Below, piece by piece: positions 15,342-23,634 of a DNA stretch of 26,864 bases; the first letter of the stretch is position 1; the number at the start of each line of letters is the position of its first letter. The stretch spans positions 1 through 26,864 of the forward strand of contig JBPCVV010000031.1 of assembly GCA_051010195.1 (NCBI GenBank). The letters are read 5' to 3'. The position numbers and the translations under genes were made by a program. This DNA is from Anderseniella sp051010195 (GTDB lineage: Bacteria; Pseudomonadota; Alphaproteobacteria; Rhizobiales; Aestuariivirgaceae). A model generated the notes under the pieces. It did no database searches, was not told where the DNA came from, and saw only the letters and a program-made list of their open reading frames with translations.

Positions 15342-17546
15342 TTAACGACCGGCAATAGCAGGTGGCAAGCTATCTTTCAAAGAACTTCCGCGCCCAGACA
15401 ACGATGGGTTGTTCATAAAGTAGTCATGAGCGTTGAAAGGCTCCTCATCCGGTCCCGCCGTGACGCGCTCGGAGCTGCCGTCCGGCATCAATTGCCAGCT
15501 TTGCTGGTTGTCCTTCAGGTTGGCAACCATGATCTGGTCGAGTATCTGCTCATGCACTGTCGGTGTGTCCACCGGCACCAGCGTTTCGACACGGCGATGC
15601 AGGTTGCGCGGCATCCAGTCAGCCGACGAAATGTAGATGCGCGCCTTTTTGCCCGGCAATCCCTCGCCATTGCCGAAACAGACGATGCGTGAATGTTCCA
15701 GGAAGCGGCCGATAATGGATTTGACGCGAATATTGTCGGACAGGCCCGGCACCCCAGGCCGGAGGCAGCAAATTCCGCGAATAACCAGTTCAATCTGGAC
15801 ACCGGCACTGCTGGCCCGGTACAGCGCGTCGATAATTTCCGGATCAACCAGTGAATTCATTTTCGCCCAGATGGCCGCCGGCCGGCCAGCCCTGGCGTGT
15901 ATGATCTCTTCTTCGATATGCGAGAGCAGACGCTTGCTCAGTGTCAGGGGCGACAAGGCTATGCGCTCCAGTTCGGTGGGCTCGGCATAGCTGGATACAT
16001 AGTTGAACAGGCGTGCCGCATCCCGGCACAAAGCAGGATCACAGGTAAAGAATGACATATCCGTATATATGCGCGCCGTAACCGGGTGATAGTTGCCGGT
16101 TCCGTAGTGAACATAAGTCCTCAAGTGACCGCCTTCGCGGCGCACGACCATCGAGGTCTTGGCGTGGGTTTTGAGTTCGACGAAGCCGAACACCACCTGT
16201 ACACCCGCACGTTCCAGGTTACGGGCCCACTGAATATTCTTTTCCTCATCGAACCGGGCTTTCAGTTCGACCACCGCCATGACGGATTTCCCGGCCTCGG
16301 CCGCCATCACCAGCGCTTCGACAATCGGGCTTTGATTGGAGGTGCGGTATAGCGTTTGCTTGATGGCAACGACCTCGGGATCCCGGGCCGCCTGACGGAC
16401 AAACTGCACAACGACATCAAACGATTCATAGGGGTGGTGAACAATAATGTCCTTTTGCCGGATGGCGGCAAAACAGTCGCCGCCGTGATCGCGAATGCGC
16501 TCCGGGAAGCGCGGATTGTAGGGCGGGAACTTGTGCTCGGGCATATCATCCACGATAAGCTGGGACGTATCGGCATAGCCCACAACGCCGTCGCACATGA
16601 CAACGGCATCAGCCTCGGCCTTGAGTTCGCGGGCAATGAAGGTACGGAGGTTTTCCGGGCACCCGCTGTCTACTTCCAGCCGCACCACGCTGCCGCGACG
16701 CCGCCGCTTCAGGGCACGTTCGAAGTACCGGACAAGATCCTCGGCTTCTTCCTCCACTTCGATATCGCTGTCGCGCAGGATGCGAAACACGCCCCTGCCC
16801 TGCAGCTGGTACCCGGCGAACAGTCGCGGCGTGAAGTGGGTGATCATGTCCTCGATCATGATGAAACGGGCAACCGCCTGGCCGTTACCGGCCTTGCTGC
16901 CTGGCAACCGGGTGAAGCGCTCCAGCTGCTGTGGCACCTGCACAAGCGCTTTCATCTGTTCACCGTCAGACTTGCGCTCGAGTTGCAGCGCAATCATCAG
17001 GCCGCGATTGGGCAGAAACGGGAACGGGTGCGCCGGATCAATTGCGATTGGTGTCAGGACCAGCAAGACCTGTTCATGAAACCGCTCGTCCAGCCAGGCA
17101 CGATCTTCTGCAGTCAATTGATCGGTGTTGACCAGTTCTACCCGGCTTTCCTGCAGTTCCTCGCGTAGGGCATGCCAGCGCTTGTCCTGCTCGCCCATCA
17201 GCTCGCCGGCCTCGGCGCGCACGCTGGATAGCTGGTCAGCAGGGCTCAGGCCGTCCTGGGACAGGCCGGTCACCTGTTCCCGAATCTGGGCAGCGAGCCC
17301 GGCGACGCGAACCATGTAAAACTCGTCCAGGTTGTTACCCGAAATGGACAGAAACCGAAGCCGTTCGAACAAAGGATGAGCGGTGTTTCTGGCCTCCATC
17401 AAAACCCGGTAGTTGAACCCCAGCCAGGATAACTCGCGGTTGAAAAACCGCTTGGGCGACCCGAGCAGATCCGCATCGGCAACGATACTGACCTGCGCCG
17501 GCTCGGCGTTCGCCAGTTCCTCGGTTTCCTTGCTTTCTAAATTCAT
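15342..17546 (-). CDS. ppk1: Polyphosphate kinase 1
   Basis: 734 residues from ATG at 17546, with GGAG nine bases upstream. The N-terminal domain has FFNRELSWLGFNYRVL and the family-wide NNLDEFYMVRVAGL. Two phospholipase-D-like C-terminal domains carry the key histidines. His461 (THAKTS) is the probable phosphorylated residue and His618 (FLEHSRI) the second. Their 157-residue spacing equals that of His435 and His592 in E. coli Ppk. The enzyme reversibly polymerises the gamma phosphate of ATP into polyphosphate at the membrane. A 125-base gap separates it from hdaA and contains a Pho-box-like site. Confidence 0.97.
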   Translation of the reverse strand: MNLESKETEELANAEPAQVSIVADADLLGSPKRFFNRELSWLGFNYRVLMEARNTAHPLFERLRFLSISGNNLDEFYMVRVAGLAAQIREQVTGLSQDGLSPADQLSSVRAEAGELMGEQDKRWHALREELQESRVELVNTDQLTAEDRAWLDERFHEQVLLVLTPIAIDPAHPFPFLPNRGLMIALQLERKSDGEQMKALVQVPQQLERFTRLPGSKAGNGQAVARFIMIEDMITHFTPRLFAGYQLQGRGVFRILRDSDIEVEEEAEDLVRYFERALKRRRRGSVVRLEVDSGCPENLRTFIARELKAEADAVVMCDGVVGYADTSQLIVDDMPEHKFPPYNPRFPERIRDHGGDCFAAIRQKDIIVHHPYESFDVVVQFVRQAARDPEVVAIKQTLYRTSNQSPIVEALVMAAEAGKSVMAVVELKARFDEEKNIQWARNLERAGVQVVFGFVELKTHAKTSMVVRREGGHLRTYVHYGTGNYHPVTARIYTDMSFFTCDPALCRDAARLFNYVSSYAEPTELERIALSPLTLSKRLLSHIEEEIIHARAGRPAAIWAKMNSLVDPEIIDALYRASSAGVQIELVIRGICCLRPGVPGLSDNIRVKSIIGRFLEHSRIVCFGNGEGLPGKKARIYISSADWMPRNLHRRVETLVPVDTPTVHEQILDQIMVANLKDNQQSWQLMPDGSSERVTAGPDEEPFNAHDYFMNNPSLSGRGSSLKDSLPPAIAGR

Positions 17547-17625
17547 GCTTCCTGGCTCCACGGTCTGATCAGAACCGCACTTACCGCTGTCAGACAGCCA
17601 ACGCCGAAGGAACTGATACAAAACT

Positions 17626-17643
17626 GTAACATATCGATGACAT
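17626..17643 (-). promoter_or_regulatory. Pho-box-like direct repeat upstream of ppk1
   Basis: On the minus strand ATGTCAT-CGAT-ATGTTAC forms two 7-base direct repeats with 4 bases between (11-base period), the architecture of a PhoB site (CTGTCAT-N4-CTGTCAT/C). Three positions differ from that consensus. The site lies 80-97 bases before the ppk1 start and is followed seven bases later by TATCAG, a possible -10. PhoB control of ppk1 is inferred. Confidence 0.5.
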
Positions 17644-17671
17644 CGCGCCCAATGACTCAGCGCAAAGAGCC

Positions 17672-18370
17672 TTAATCAGATGCTGGATCCTGATCGTCGT
17701 CGTCCTGCATAACCCGGGCGACAAGATTGCGGGTAATTTCAGCCCGTTCAGTCAGGGCACGCGCGTCAATTCTTGCCACCAGCGAGCGGGCCGCTGCAAA
17801 CGAGCGCTCCATACGCAACACCATGTAACTGATGGCAGCCTCATCGACATGCAACTGTCGGTCAGCAAATTGTTTCACCAGCAGCCCGCGCAGCAGATCA
17901 TCATCAGGATCACCCAGGCTGGCTACCTGGGCTGCCTTGAGCCGGGAAACAAGATCAGGTAGTGCCACGTTCCAGTGCGATGGGTAATCGCATGAGGTTA
18001 TCAAGATACTGCCAGAGTTCTCACGGGCAAGATTTATCAGATGAAACAGCGCAACTTCATCAATCCCATCACCCGGAGCGTCCTCCACCGCGACGGCGCC
18101 GGAATGCATCAGATCAGCCACGCCTGCTCTTTCCAAAGCACTCGCTGACACTGTCGGGGCATTGGCCCGGGTACACCAAACGTCGCACAAATGGCTCTTT
18201 CCGGATCCGGCGGCCCCTACAAGAATGAGTACCGGAGACGGCCAGTCGGGCCATGCATCGACAGCCGCTACGGCGGCCTCGTTGGCGCCTGAAACCAGGA
18301 AGTCATCGCGCCCGGTTGCCACCCTGTGGGGCAGATCCAGTGTCAGTTGATGTGCGGAGCCGGCAGCCAC
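17672..18370 (-). CDS. hdaA: HdaA-type regulatory inactivator of DnaA
   Basis: 232 residues from GTG at 18370. The N-terminus has QLTLDLP at 8-14, the beta-clamp binding motif by which Hda proteins attach to DnaN on DNA. A DnaA-like AAA+ domain follows, with Walker A VGAAGSGKSH near 52-61, a degenerate Walker B region (AVAVEDAP), and an arginine-rich helical lid (RSFAAARSLVARIDARAL). The DnaA DNA-binding domain IV is absent and a short acidic tail ends the protein. The family stimulates hydrolysis of DnaA-ATP after initiation. The gene begins five bases after the AI-2E family gene, so the two are co-transcribed. Confidence 0.9.
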   Translation of the reverse strand: MAAGSAHQLTLDLPHRVATGRDDFLVSGANEAAVAAVDAWPDWPSPVLILVGAAGSGKSHLCDVWCTRANAPTVSASALERAGVADLMHSGAVAVEDAPGDGIDEVALFHLINLARENSGSILITSCDYPSHWNVALPDLVSRLKAAQVASLGDPDDDLLRGLLVKQFADRQLHVDEAAISYMVLRMERSFAAARSLVARIDARALTERAEITRNLVARVMQDDDDQDPASD

Positions 18371-18375
18371 GGCAC

Positions 18376-19470
18376 TTACCCACCCTGAGGTGGTGTGGGC
18401 TTGCGTGGTTTCCTGACCCCCAGATACAGTTTCGATGCCAGATACTGGTTCAAGAAAAACTTCGACAGAACACCAATGGCCGCTGCCAGCGGCACGGCGA
18501 GCAGGATACCGGCAAATCCGAACAGGTAACCGAAGGCCAGAAGCGCGAACATCAGCCAGACCGGATGGACGCCGATCGACTGGCCAACCAGTTTCGGAGA
18601 CAGAAAATTACCTTCGATAAACTGGCCAAGGGCAAAGATGCCGGCGATGATGAGTATCTGGACCCAATCCGGCCAGAACTGCACCAACGCTGTGGCTATC
18701 GCGAGCACACCGCCAATGGCGGAGCCAACAAACGGAATGAACGACAAAAGCCCTGCCGTGAGGCCGATCAGCAGGCCAAAATCCAGGCCCGCGGTAATCA
18801 GCGCGATCGCATAAAATACACCCAGCAGCATGCAGACAGTACCCTGTCCGCGAATGAATCCGGCCATCGCCGAGTTGACGTCGCGCGCTACAGCGCGCAC
18901 GGTCTCGACGTGATCACGCGGCACCCAGCCATCGACGCGCTCTACCAACCTGTCCCAGTCATTGAGCATGTAAAACGTAACCAGGGGTGTGATGATCAGC
19001 AGCGACATGAGGTTGAACAGCGCCAGACCTCCCGACAGGATCGACTGCAGCAGGCTTGCCACCCATCCCGCAGCCTTGGTCGCGATTTCCGACCCGGACG
19101 TTGGGAGAGAGGCGCTGGTCTTGGCCAGCGCTTCCTTCATCCATGCTGGCGCCAGATCATTGAACAATGTAACCAGCGTCGACACGTTGGAAGGCAGGTG
19201 CTCGGCGAGCTTGCCGATCTGATCTCCAATCAGCGGCGCCACCAGAAGCAATACCAGCACGAACAGAAATATACTGGTCAGCACGATAATGAGAGTTGCC
19301 GCCAACCGCGGCAGTTTGAGGCGTTCAAGGGCGTCTGCGACCGGGTCCAGGAAGTAAGCCAGCACGATACCGGCAATGAACGGCAGCATTATTTCGGCGA
19401 ACAGCCACATAAAGGCAATAATCGCACCTAGCACGATCAGCCATATGGATACCTGACGCTGGACTGTCAT
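18376..19470 (-). CDS. AI-2E/PerM family membrane protein
   Basis: 364 residues from ATG at 19470; TTG at 19479 would overlap the upstream stop. GAGGG and GAAGG lie just upstream. The protein has clusters of hydrophobic segments at residues about 10-35, 60-85, 145-170 and a long C-terminal block 205-340. It has the family features FIAGIVLAYFLDPV near the start, PLVTFYMLNDWD in the middle and EGNFLSPKLVGQSIGVHPVW near 280-300. Family members are exporters or transporters of poorly known specificity, and the AI-2 link was shown for few. It is sandwiched between the phosphatidyltransferase gene and hdaA. Confidence 0.88.
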   Translation of the reverse strand: MTVQRQVSIWLIVLGAIIAFMWLFAEIMLPFIAGIVLAYFLDPVADALERLKLPRLAATLIIVLTSIFLFVLVLLLVAPLIGDQIGKLAEHLPSNVSTLVTLFNDLAPAWMKEALAKTSASLPTSGSEIATKAAGWVASLLQSILSGGLALFNLMSLLIITPLVTFYMLNDWDRLVERVDGWVPRDHVETVRAVARDVNSAMAGFIRGQGTVCMLLGVFYAIALITAGLDFGLLIGLTAGLLSFIPFVGSAIGGVLAIATALVQFWPDWVQILIIAGIFALGQFIEGNFLSPKLVGQSIGVHPVWLMFALLAFGYLFGFAGILLAVPLAAAIGVLSKFFLNQYLASKLYLGVRKPRKPTPPQGG

Positions 19471-19475
19471 TGCCT

Positions 19476-20048
19476 TCAACCCTCATCAGCAGAACCGGCA
19501 GACCGGTCGATGGACCCAGCATTTGCCATATGGTGCAACCAGTCACGCAAATAAACCGCCAGGGATGCCAGTGTCAGTGCTGCGGTAACTGATGCACCGG
19601 CAGTGACCATAGCAGTGTTCACTGAAGAAAACGCCAACGCGGCGAGTAATGCAATGACCAGCAGGATCTGCATGACCGTGTTGGCTTTCGACACCAGGTT
19701 GGGTTCCATCTTGACCGGCCGGTCCATCAGCCAGGACAGAATAACGGCGCCAACAATGGCGACATCCCGGCTGACCACGATAATCACGATCCAGCTCGGC
19801 AAGTGCTCAAAGATACCCAGGACAATATAAATAGTGACCAGCAGCGCCTTGTCAGCAATCGGGTCCAGATAGGCACCGAGCTCCGATGCCAGGTCAAACT
19901 GCTTGGCCAGAAAACCGTCCACGGCGTCCGAAACACCGGCCAGCACGAAGACAAAAAACGCAGCCGGGTAAAGCGACTGGTACAGCAGCCACACGATGAC
20001 CGGCACCAGAAACAGGCGCCCGATGGTGATGAAATTGGGCAGTGTCAT
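19476..20048 (-). CDS. CDP-alcohol phosphatidyltransferase family protein
   Basis: 190 residues from ATG at 20048; an in-frame GTG three codons upstream is possible and neither has a strong ribosome site. The catalytic motif spans residues 41-66: Asp41, Asp44-Gly45, Ala48, Gly58, Asp62 and Asp66 are in place, but the usual Arg after Ala is Lys49 (DGFLAKQF). Further membrane helices follow. The family joins a CDP-linked lipid to an alcohol; PgsA (glycerol phosphate) and cardiolipin-synthase-like members look most similar. It is not clear whether this is the essential PgsA or a second copy. It lies 31 bases after the DUF2066 gene. Confidence 0.87.
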   Translation of the reverse strand: MTLPNFITIGRLFLVPVIVWLLYQSLYPAAFFVFVLAGVSDAVDGFLAKQFDLASELGAYLDPIADKALLVTIYIVLGIFEHLPSWIVIIVVSRDVAIVGAVILSWLMDRPVKMEPNLVSKANTVMQILLVIALLAALAFSSVNTAMVTAGASVTAALTLASLAVYLRDWLHHMANAGSIDRSAGSADEG

Positions 20049-20079
20049 TGCCGACACACCGGCAAAGCGCTCCAGCGCA

Positions 20080-21162
20080 TCAACTTGCCTGCAATACCCA
20101 TGTCCCACCTACATTCTGCAACGCCAGGCCTGCCGACCAAAGCGACTGCCGAAGTTGTTCAAATCCCGTCACATAGGACAACTGCACGATGGCTCCGCCC
20201 TGTGAGATTGTTGAGATATCGACCCCAGACACGCCCGGCGTCGACAGTATCCGTGCCCGCAATGCCGACCATTCCTCGGTCGAGTAAAACGCAACCGCAA
20301 TCGGCAGTGTCGCTACTGGCAGGCTTTGTGTAACCGGGCCAGTTTCGTTTTTCTTCTTCCAGCGCACCAGCATGACCTGATGGAAGCGTAATGCCGCAAC
20401 TCTCGCGGCTTCCGCGACACCGCCACCGTTTTCGGCAACATAGGCCTTGTCAAACTCCAGGTTCCCAACAGCACTGCGGCCGATCAGGGTAGCCTGCACC
20501 GTATCGTCTCCGACAGCTGCCGCTTCTGCCACCAGTACGGCTTCTGCCTCATAGCGCAATCGGATTGCTTCCAGTGATGCTTCGTCCCGGCCTGCGGCAA
20601 GTTCGGGCGTCAATGTGTCGGTATCTGCCAGGTCACCAAGCGGGACTATCAGCGGAACCGGCGAGTTCTCCGCGCGCAGCGACAACCAGGCCGTGCGCCA
20701 TGGATTGTCTTCCCATACCATGACACCATCCGGTGTGCGCCACACCGGGATGATGACTGTCCTGGGCGCCAGTCTCTCACTGTAGCCGACACCCAGCTCA
20801 GCCATGATCTTGCGCATTTTCCCCGGCAGGAAACGCACCGTCAGCTTGCCGATATAGCGCTGCGGTCCAGTACGTTCTTCTTCAATCGACAAGCTGTCGA
20901 GCATGGCGTCGATCCGCTTCGACGGAATACCCGATAACCCTTCAACAAGGGCGCCACCACCAACACGCTGCACAAAGATGGCAAATGCCTTTATATTTGC
21001 CTCGGTGATGGCCTGTTTCTTGGCTTCGGCTGCGGTTTCCGCGCGCACGTCCACTTCAACACCGGTCACCGTGTACAGCGGATTTTCGGCCGCAAACGCG
21101 ACAGGCACTGCAACAAGGCAGACAAACGCGACCAGCATTGCGCGTGTCACTGCCAGGCGCAT
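20080..21162 (-). CDS. DUF2066 family exported protein
   Basis: About 360 residues from ATG at 21162. That start gives a good signal peptide (MRLAVTRAMLVAFVCLVAVP, cleavage near AFA at 24), with AGGAG directly upstream though only two bases away. Starts at 21231 or 21300 would bury the signal peptide. The mature part begins ENPLYTVTGVEVDVRAETAAEAKKQAITEAN, the DUF2066 opening. The repeated alpha-beta layout and the C-terminal part (LPIAVAFYSTEEWSALRARILSTPGV) suggest a periplasmic protein. Function is unknown. It heads the minus-strand cluster with the lipid enzyme and AI-2E protein and diverges from purM. Confidence 0.82.
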   Translation of the reverse strand: MRLAVTRAMLVAFVCLVAVPVAFAAENPLYTVTGVEVDVRAETAAEAKKQAITEANIKAFAIFVQRVGGGALVEGLSGIPSKRIDAMLDSLSIEEERTGPQRYIGKLTVRFLPGKMRKIMAELGVGYSERLAPRTVIIPVWRTPDGVMVWEDNPWRTAWLSLRAENSPVPLIVPLGDLADTDTLTPELAAGRDEASLEAIRLRYEAEAVLVAEAAAVGDDTVQATLIGRSAVGNLEFDKAYVAENGGGVAEAARVAALRFHQVMLVRWKKKNETGPVTQSLPVATLPIAVAFYSTEEWSALRARILSTPGVSGVDISTISQGGAIVQLSYVTGFEQLRQSLWSAGLALQNVGGTWVLQAS

Positions 21163-21393
21163 GGCTCCTGCAGGTTGACCACGGCCGCTCTGCACGCAGT
21201 CGAGCAGGCCAGTTGTCGTCCTTGTGCACATGTTCCGCGCGTCGTGGATAAATGATTTCATTACCCGGCGATTTTCCTTGCAACCATCCCACTCAATCAC
21301 CCAATAAGGGTGGCCTTTGTGCCAGTGTCAACCGACACAACAGTCAATGGCAGCGGCGGGCAGAAAATTCAAGCGTAGTGTGCAGGCACAAAC

Positions 21394-22476
21394 ATGACAA
21401 AACAGCACAACGGACTGACCTACAGTGATGCGGGCGTCAGCATTGAGGCGGGCAACTCACTGGTGGATGCCATAAAACCACTGGCGGCTTCGACTCGGCG
21501 CAAGGGGTCAAACCCGTCGCTCGGCGGGTTCGGCGGCCTGTTTGACCTCAAGGCCTGCGGGTTCAAGGACCCGGTGCTGGTGGCCGCGAACGACGGCGTC
21601 GGCACCAAGCTGCGGGTGGCCATTGAAAGTGGCATTCACTCCGGTGTCGGCATCGACCTGGTTGCAATGTCAGTCAATGATCTCGTTGTGCAAGGCGCCG
21701 AACCGTTGTTCTTCCTGGACTATTACGCGACCGGAAAGCTGGATGTCGGCATCGCTCGCGATGTTGTTGCCGGCATCGCGGAGGGCTGCCGACAGGCGGG
21801 CTGTGCGCTCATCGGCGGTGAGACGGCTGAAATGCCGGGAATGTATCATGGCGGCGATTACGACCTGGCGGGATTCGCTGTTGGTGCGGTGGAGAGGCGC
21901 AAGATACTCCCGAAAAAAGGCATAGGAGCCGGTGACATCATCCTGGGCCTGGCTTCTTCGGGGCCGCATTCAAACGGTTATTCGTTGATCCGCAAGATTG
22001 TCGATGTGAGTGGTGCCAAATACAGCAACAAGGCCCCGTTCGACAGTTCGCAAACCCTGGGCCAGGCATTGCTTGCTCCAACGCGGATCTATGTGAAACC
22101 CATATTGAGCGCATTGAAAGCCCACACTGGTATCAAGGCACTGGCGCACATCACCGGCGGCGGCTTCACGGAGAACATTCCGCGGGTGCTGCCCGATGAG
22201 TGTGCCGCCCACATCAACCTGGCAAGCGTTGTTTCGCCGGCCGTGTTCGGATGGCTGGCGGAAAACGGCGGCTTAGCCCAGAAAGAAATGCTGCGGACCT
22301 TCAATTGCGGTATCGGCATGGTATTGGTGGTCAGCGCGACCAAGGCCGATGATGTCATGCTGACTCTGGCAGAGGCCGGTGAACAGGTGGTACGGCTCGG
22401 TGAGATTGCCGCCCGCGCAAGCCGCCAGTCCAGGGTAAAATATACCGGTACCCTGTTGTTCGGGGACAAGCACTGA
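21394..22476 (+). CDS. purM: Phosphoribosylformylglycinamidine cyclo-ligase (AIR synthetase)
   Basis: 360 residues from ATG at 21394, a typical length. Family landmarks are visible: LTYSDAGVSIEAGNSLVDAIKPL at the N-terminus, the glycine-rich GGFGGLFDLK, VAANDGVGTKLRVA, VQGAEPLFFLDYYATGKL, and GGETAEMPGMY in the ATP-binding region. It catalyses the ATP-dependent fifth step of purine synthesis, from FGAM to AIR. The gene is followed one base later by purN, so they form an operon. It diverges from the DUF2066 gene across about 230 bases. Confidence 0.97.
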   Translation: MTKQHNGLTYSDAGVSIEAGNSLVDAIKPLAASTRRKGSNPSLGGFGGLFDLKACGFKDPVLVAANDGVGTKLRVAIESGIHSGVGIDLVAMSVNDLVVQGAEPLFFLDYYATGKLDVGIARDVVAGIAEGCRQAGCALIGGETAEMPGMYHGGDYDLAGFAVGAVERRKILPKKGIGAGDIILGLASSGPHSNGYSLIRKIVDVSGAKYSNKAPFDSSQTLGQALLAPTRIYVKPILSALKAHTGIKALAHITGGGFTENIPRVLPDECAAHINLASVVSPAVFGWLAENGGLAQKEMLRTFNCGIGMVLVVSATKADDVMLTLAEAGEQVVRLGEIAARASRQSRVKYTGTLLFGDKH

Positions 22477-22477
22477 C

Positions 22478-23125
22478 ATGGGCCGAAAACGCGTAGGCAT
22501 CCTGATTTCAGGCCGCGGTTCGAACATGGCCTCGCTCATTGACGCCACCAGGACCGATACATGCGCCTACGAAGTCGCATGCGTGATCTCGAACCGCCCG
22601 GATGCAGCGGGATTGCAGACCGCCGAAAGGGCCGGCATCACCGCCGTGGCGCTTGACCACAAGGCATTGGGTAGCCGCGAAGCGTTGGACGCGGCCATGC
22701 ACGAAGCCTTGCTTGCCAACTGCGCCGACCTTGTCGCGTGTGCGGGTTTCATGCGCATCATGACCGGCGGTTTTATCGCCAAATGGGATGGCCGCATGAT
22801 CAACATCCACCCGTCCCTGCTGCCCCTGTTCAAGGGCGTGAACACCCATGATCAGGCCTTGCAGGCGGGCGTACGGGTACACGGTTGCTCGGTGCATTTC
22901 GTATCTGCAGAACTCGATGCCGGCGCGATCATTGCGCAAGGCGTTGTCAAGGTCATGCCAGGCGATGATGCGGATAATCTGGCGGCGCGGGTACTGCCGG
23001 TTGAACACCGGATTTATCCGGCGGTGCTGAATGCACTTGCCCGGGGCCGCATTCGTCTGGAAAACGGACGTACCGTGTTTTCCGACGATGATGCCGCCTC
23101 CCTTTCCCGTTTCGCAACAGACTAG
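22478..23125 (+). CDS. purN: Phosphoribosylglycinamide formyltransferase
   Basis: 215 residues from ATG at 22478, one base after the purM stop. Family features: RVGILISGRGSNMASLIDA for substrate phosphate binding, and the active-site block MINIHPSLLPLFKGVNTHDQAL with the catalytic Asn-x-His. These are followed by GCSVHFVSAELDAGAIIAQ, which holds the conserved Asp. It formylates GAR using 10-formyltetrahydrofolate in purine synthesis. The stop codon TAG lies inside the first four bases (CTAG) of the MITE-like element at 23122, so the C-terminus abuts an insertion. The protein length is nevertheless normal. Confidence 0.97.
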   Translation: MGRKRVGILISGRGSNMASLIDATRTDTCAYEVACVISNRPDAAGLQTAERAGITAVALDHKALGSREALDAAMHEALLANCADLVACAGFMRIMTGGFIAKWDGRMINIHPSLLPLFKGVNTHDQALQAGVRVHGCSVHFVSAELDAGAIIAQGVVKVMPGDDADNLAARVLPVEHRIYPAVLNALARGRIRLENGRTVFSDDDAASLSRFATD

Positions 23126-23392
23126 GGTCAGGACCCATTAATGTTATTCATTCTGCGGGAGGATATTTTGCCTCTGACAAGGCGAAAGGGCGCAGGAAAC
23201 CGTCCGGTTTTCAAGTCCTTTCAACGATGGCAAGGGCAAAATAGACCCCGCCCTTCGGGTTTGAAGGAAAACACCCGCCTGAAGGCGAAAAATGCTCGAC
23301 AAGGCACAAAGCCTTGCCTTGCGCTTTTTCACCGTCATTCGAATGATTTCTTCCAAACAGAATTGTATAAGGTTAAGGGGTCCTGACCCTAG
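23122..23392. mobile_element. MITE-like element with imperfect 35-bp terminal inverted repeats
   Basis: The two ends are inverted copies: CTAGGGTCAGGACCC at 23122-23136 and its exact complement at 23378-23392. An imperfect match continues to about 35 bases each side (shared TTAA, TTAT, CA and TTCTG blocks). The CTAG at each end may be a target duplication or part of the repeat. The 271-bp interior has no convincing gene but several stem-loops: AAGGGC/GCCCTT at 23232-23255, AAACCG/CGGTTT at 23197-23210, and AAGGC/GCCTT at 23301-23315 enclosed by GAAAAA/TTTTTC. It looks like a non-autonomous miniature transposable element or structured repeat. No transposase for it is seen here. Confidence 0.65.
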
Positions 23393-23634
23393 GCTCCAAA
23401 TCTGGAGGCGGGCTGCGCCAATTGGCTGATCTGTAATTTTGGATGTTTCCAAAGTGTAATTATGCGGCAGCTACAACTAGGGTGTGGACTCAATTGTTCC
23501 AGCATCCGATTTGCAAATAAACCAGTCAAAGTCTGCGAAGCTTCTTATAACCGAGGTCAAGGCTGGCTGACCGTTACCTACATGCAACGCCAAGAGCTTA
23601 TGTGTGCTTCGCCGGTGGACGATAGATTGACATC
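23393..23634. other. Non-coding stretch between the MITE-like element and the araC gene
   Basis: Together with the MITE-like element this makes about 500 bases without a credible gene. The section is poorer in GC than the core genes on the left. Short open frames across it have no ribosome site and no protein-like composition. I see no promoter, RNA gene or repeat that I can defend; it may be remnant DNA of the accessory region. Confidence 0.4.

Noticed and set aside
18253..19431. Plus-strand open frame of about 390 codons opposite the AI-2E gene
   Set aside because: Composition is rich in Arg, Gln and His with no domain. It is the antisense shadow of two well-supported minus-strand genes.
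23141..23452. Short open frames on both strands inside the MITE-like element
   Set aside because: They follow stem-loop repeats, lack ribosome sites and have no protein-like pattern. The element is better explained as non-coding.
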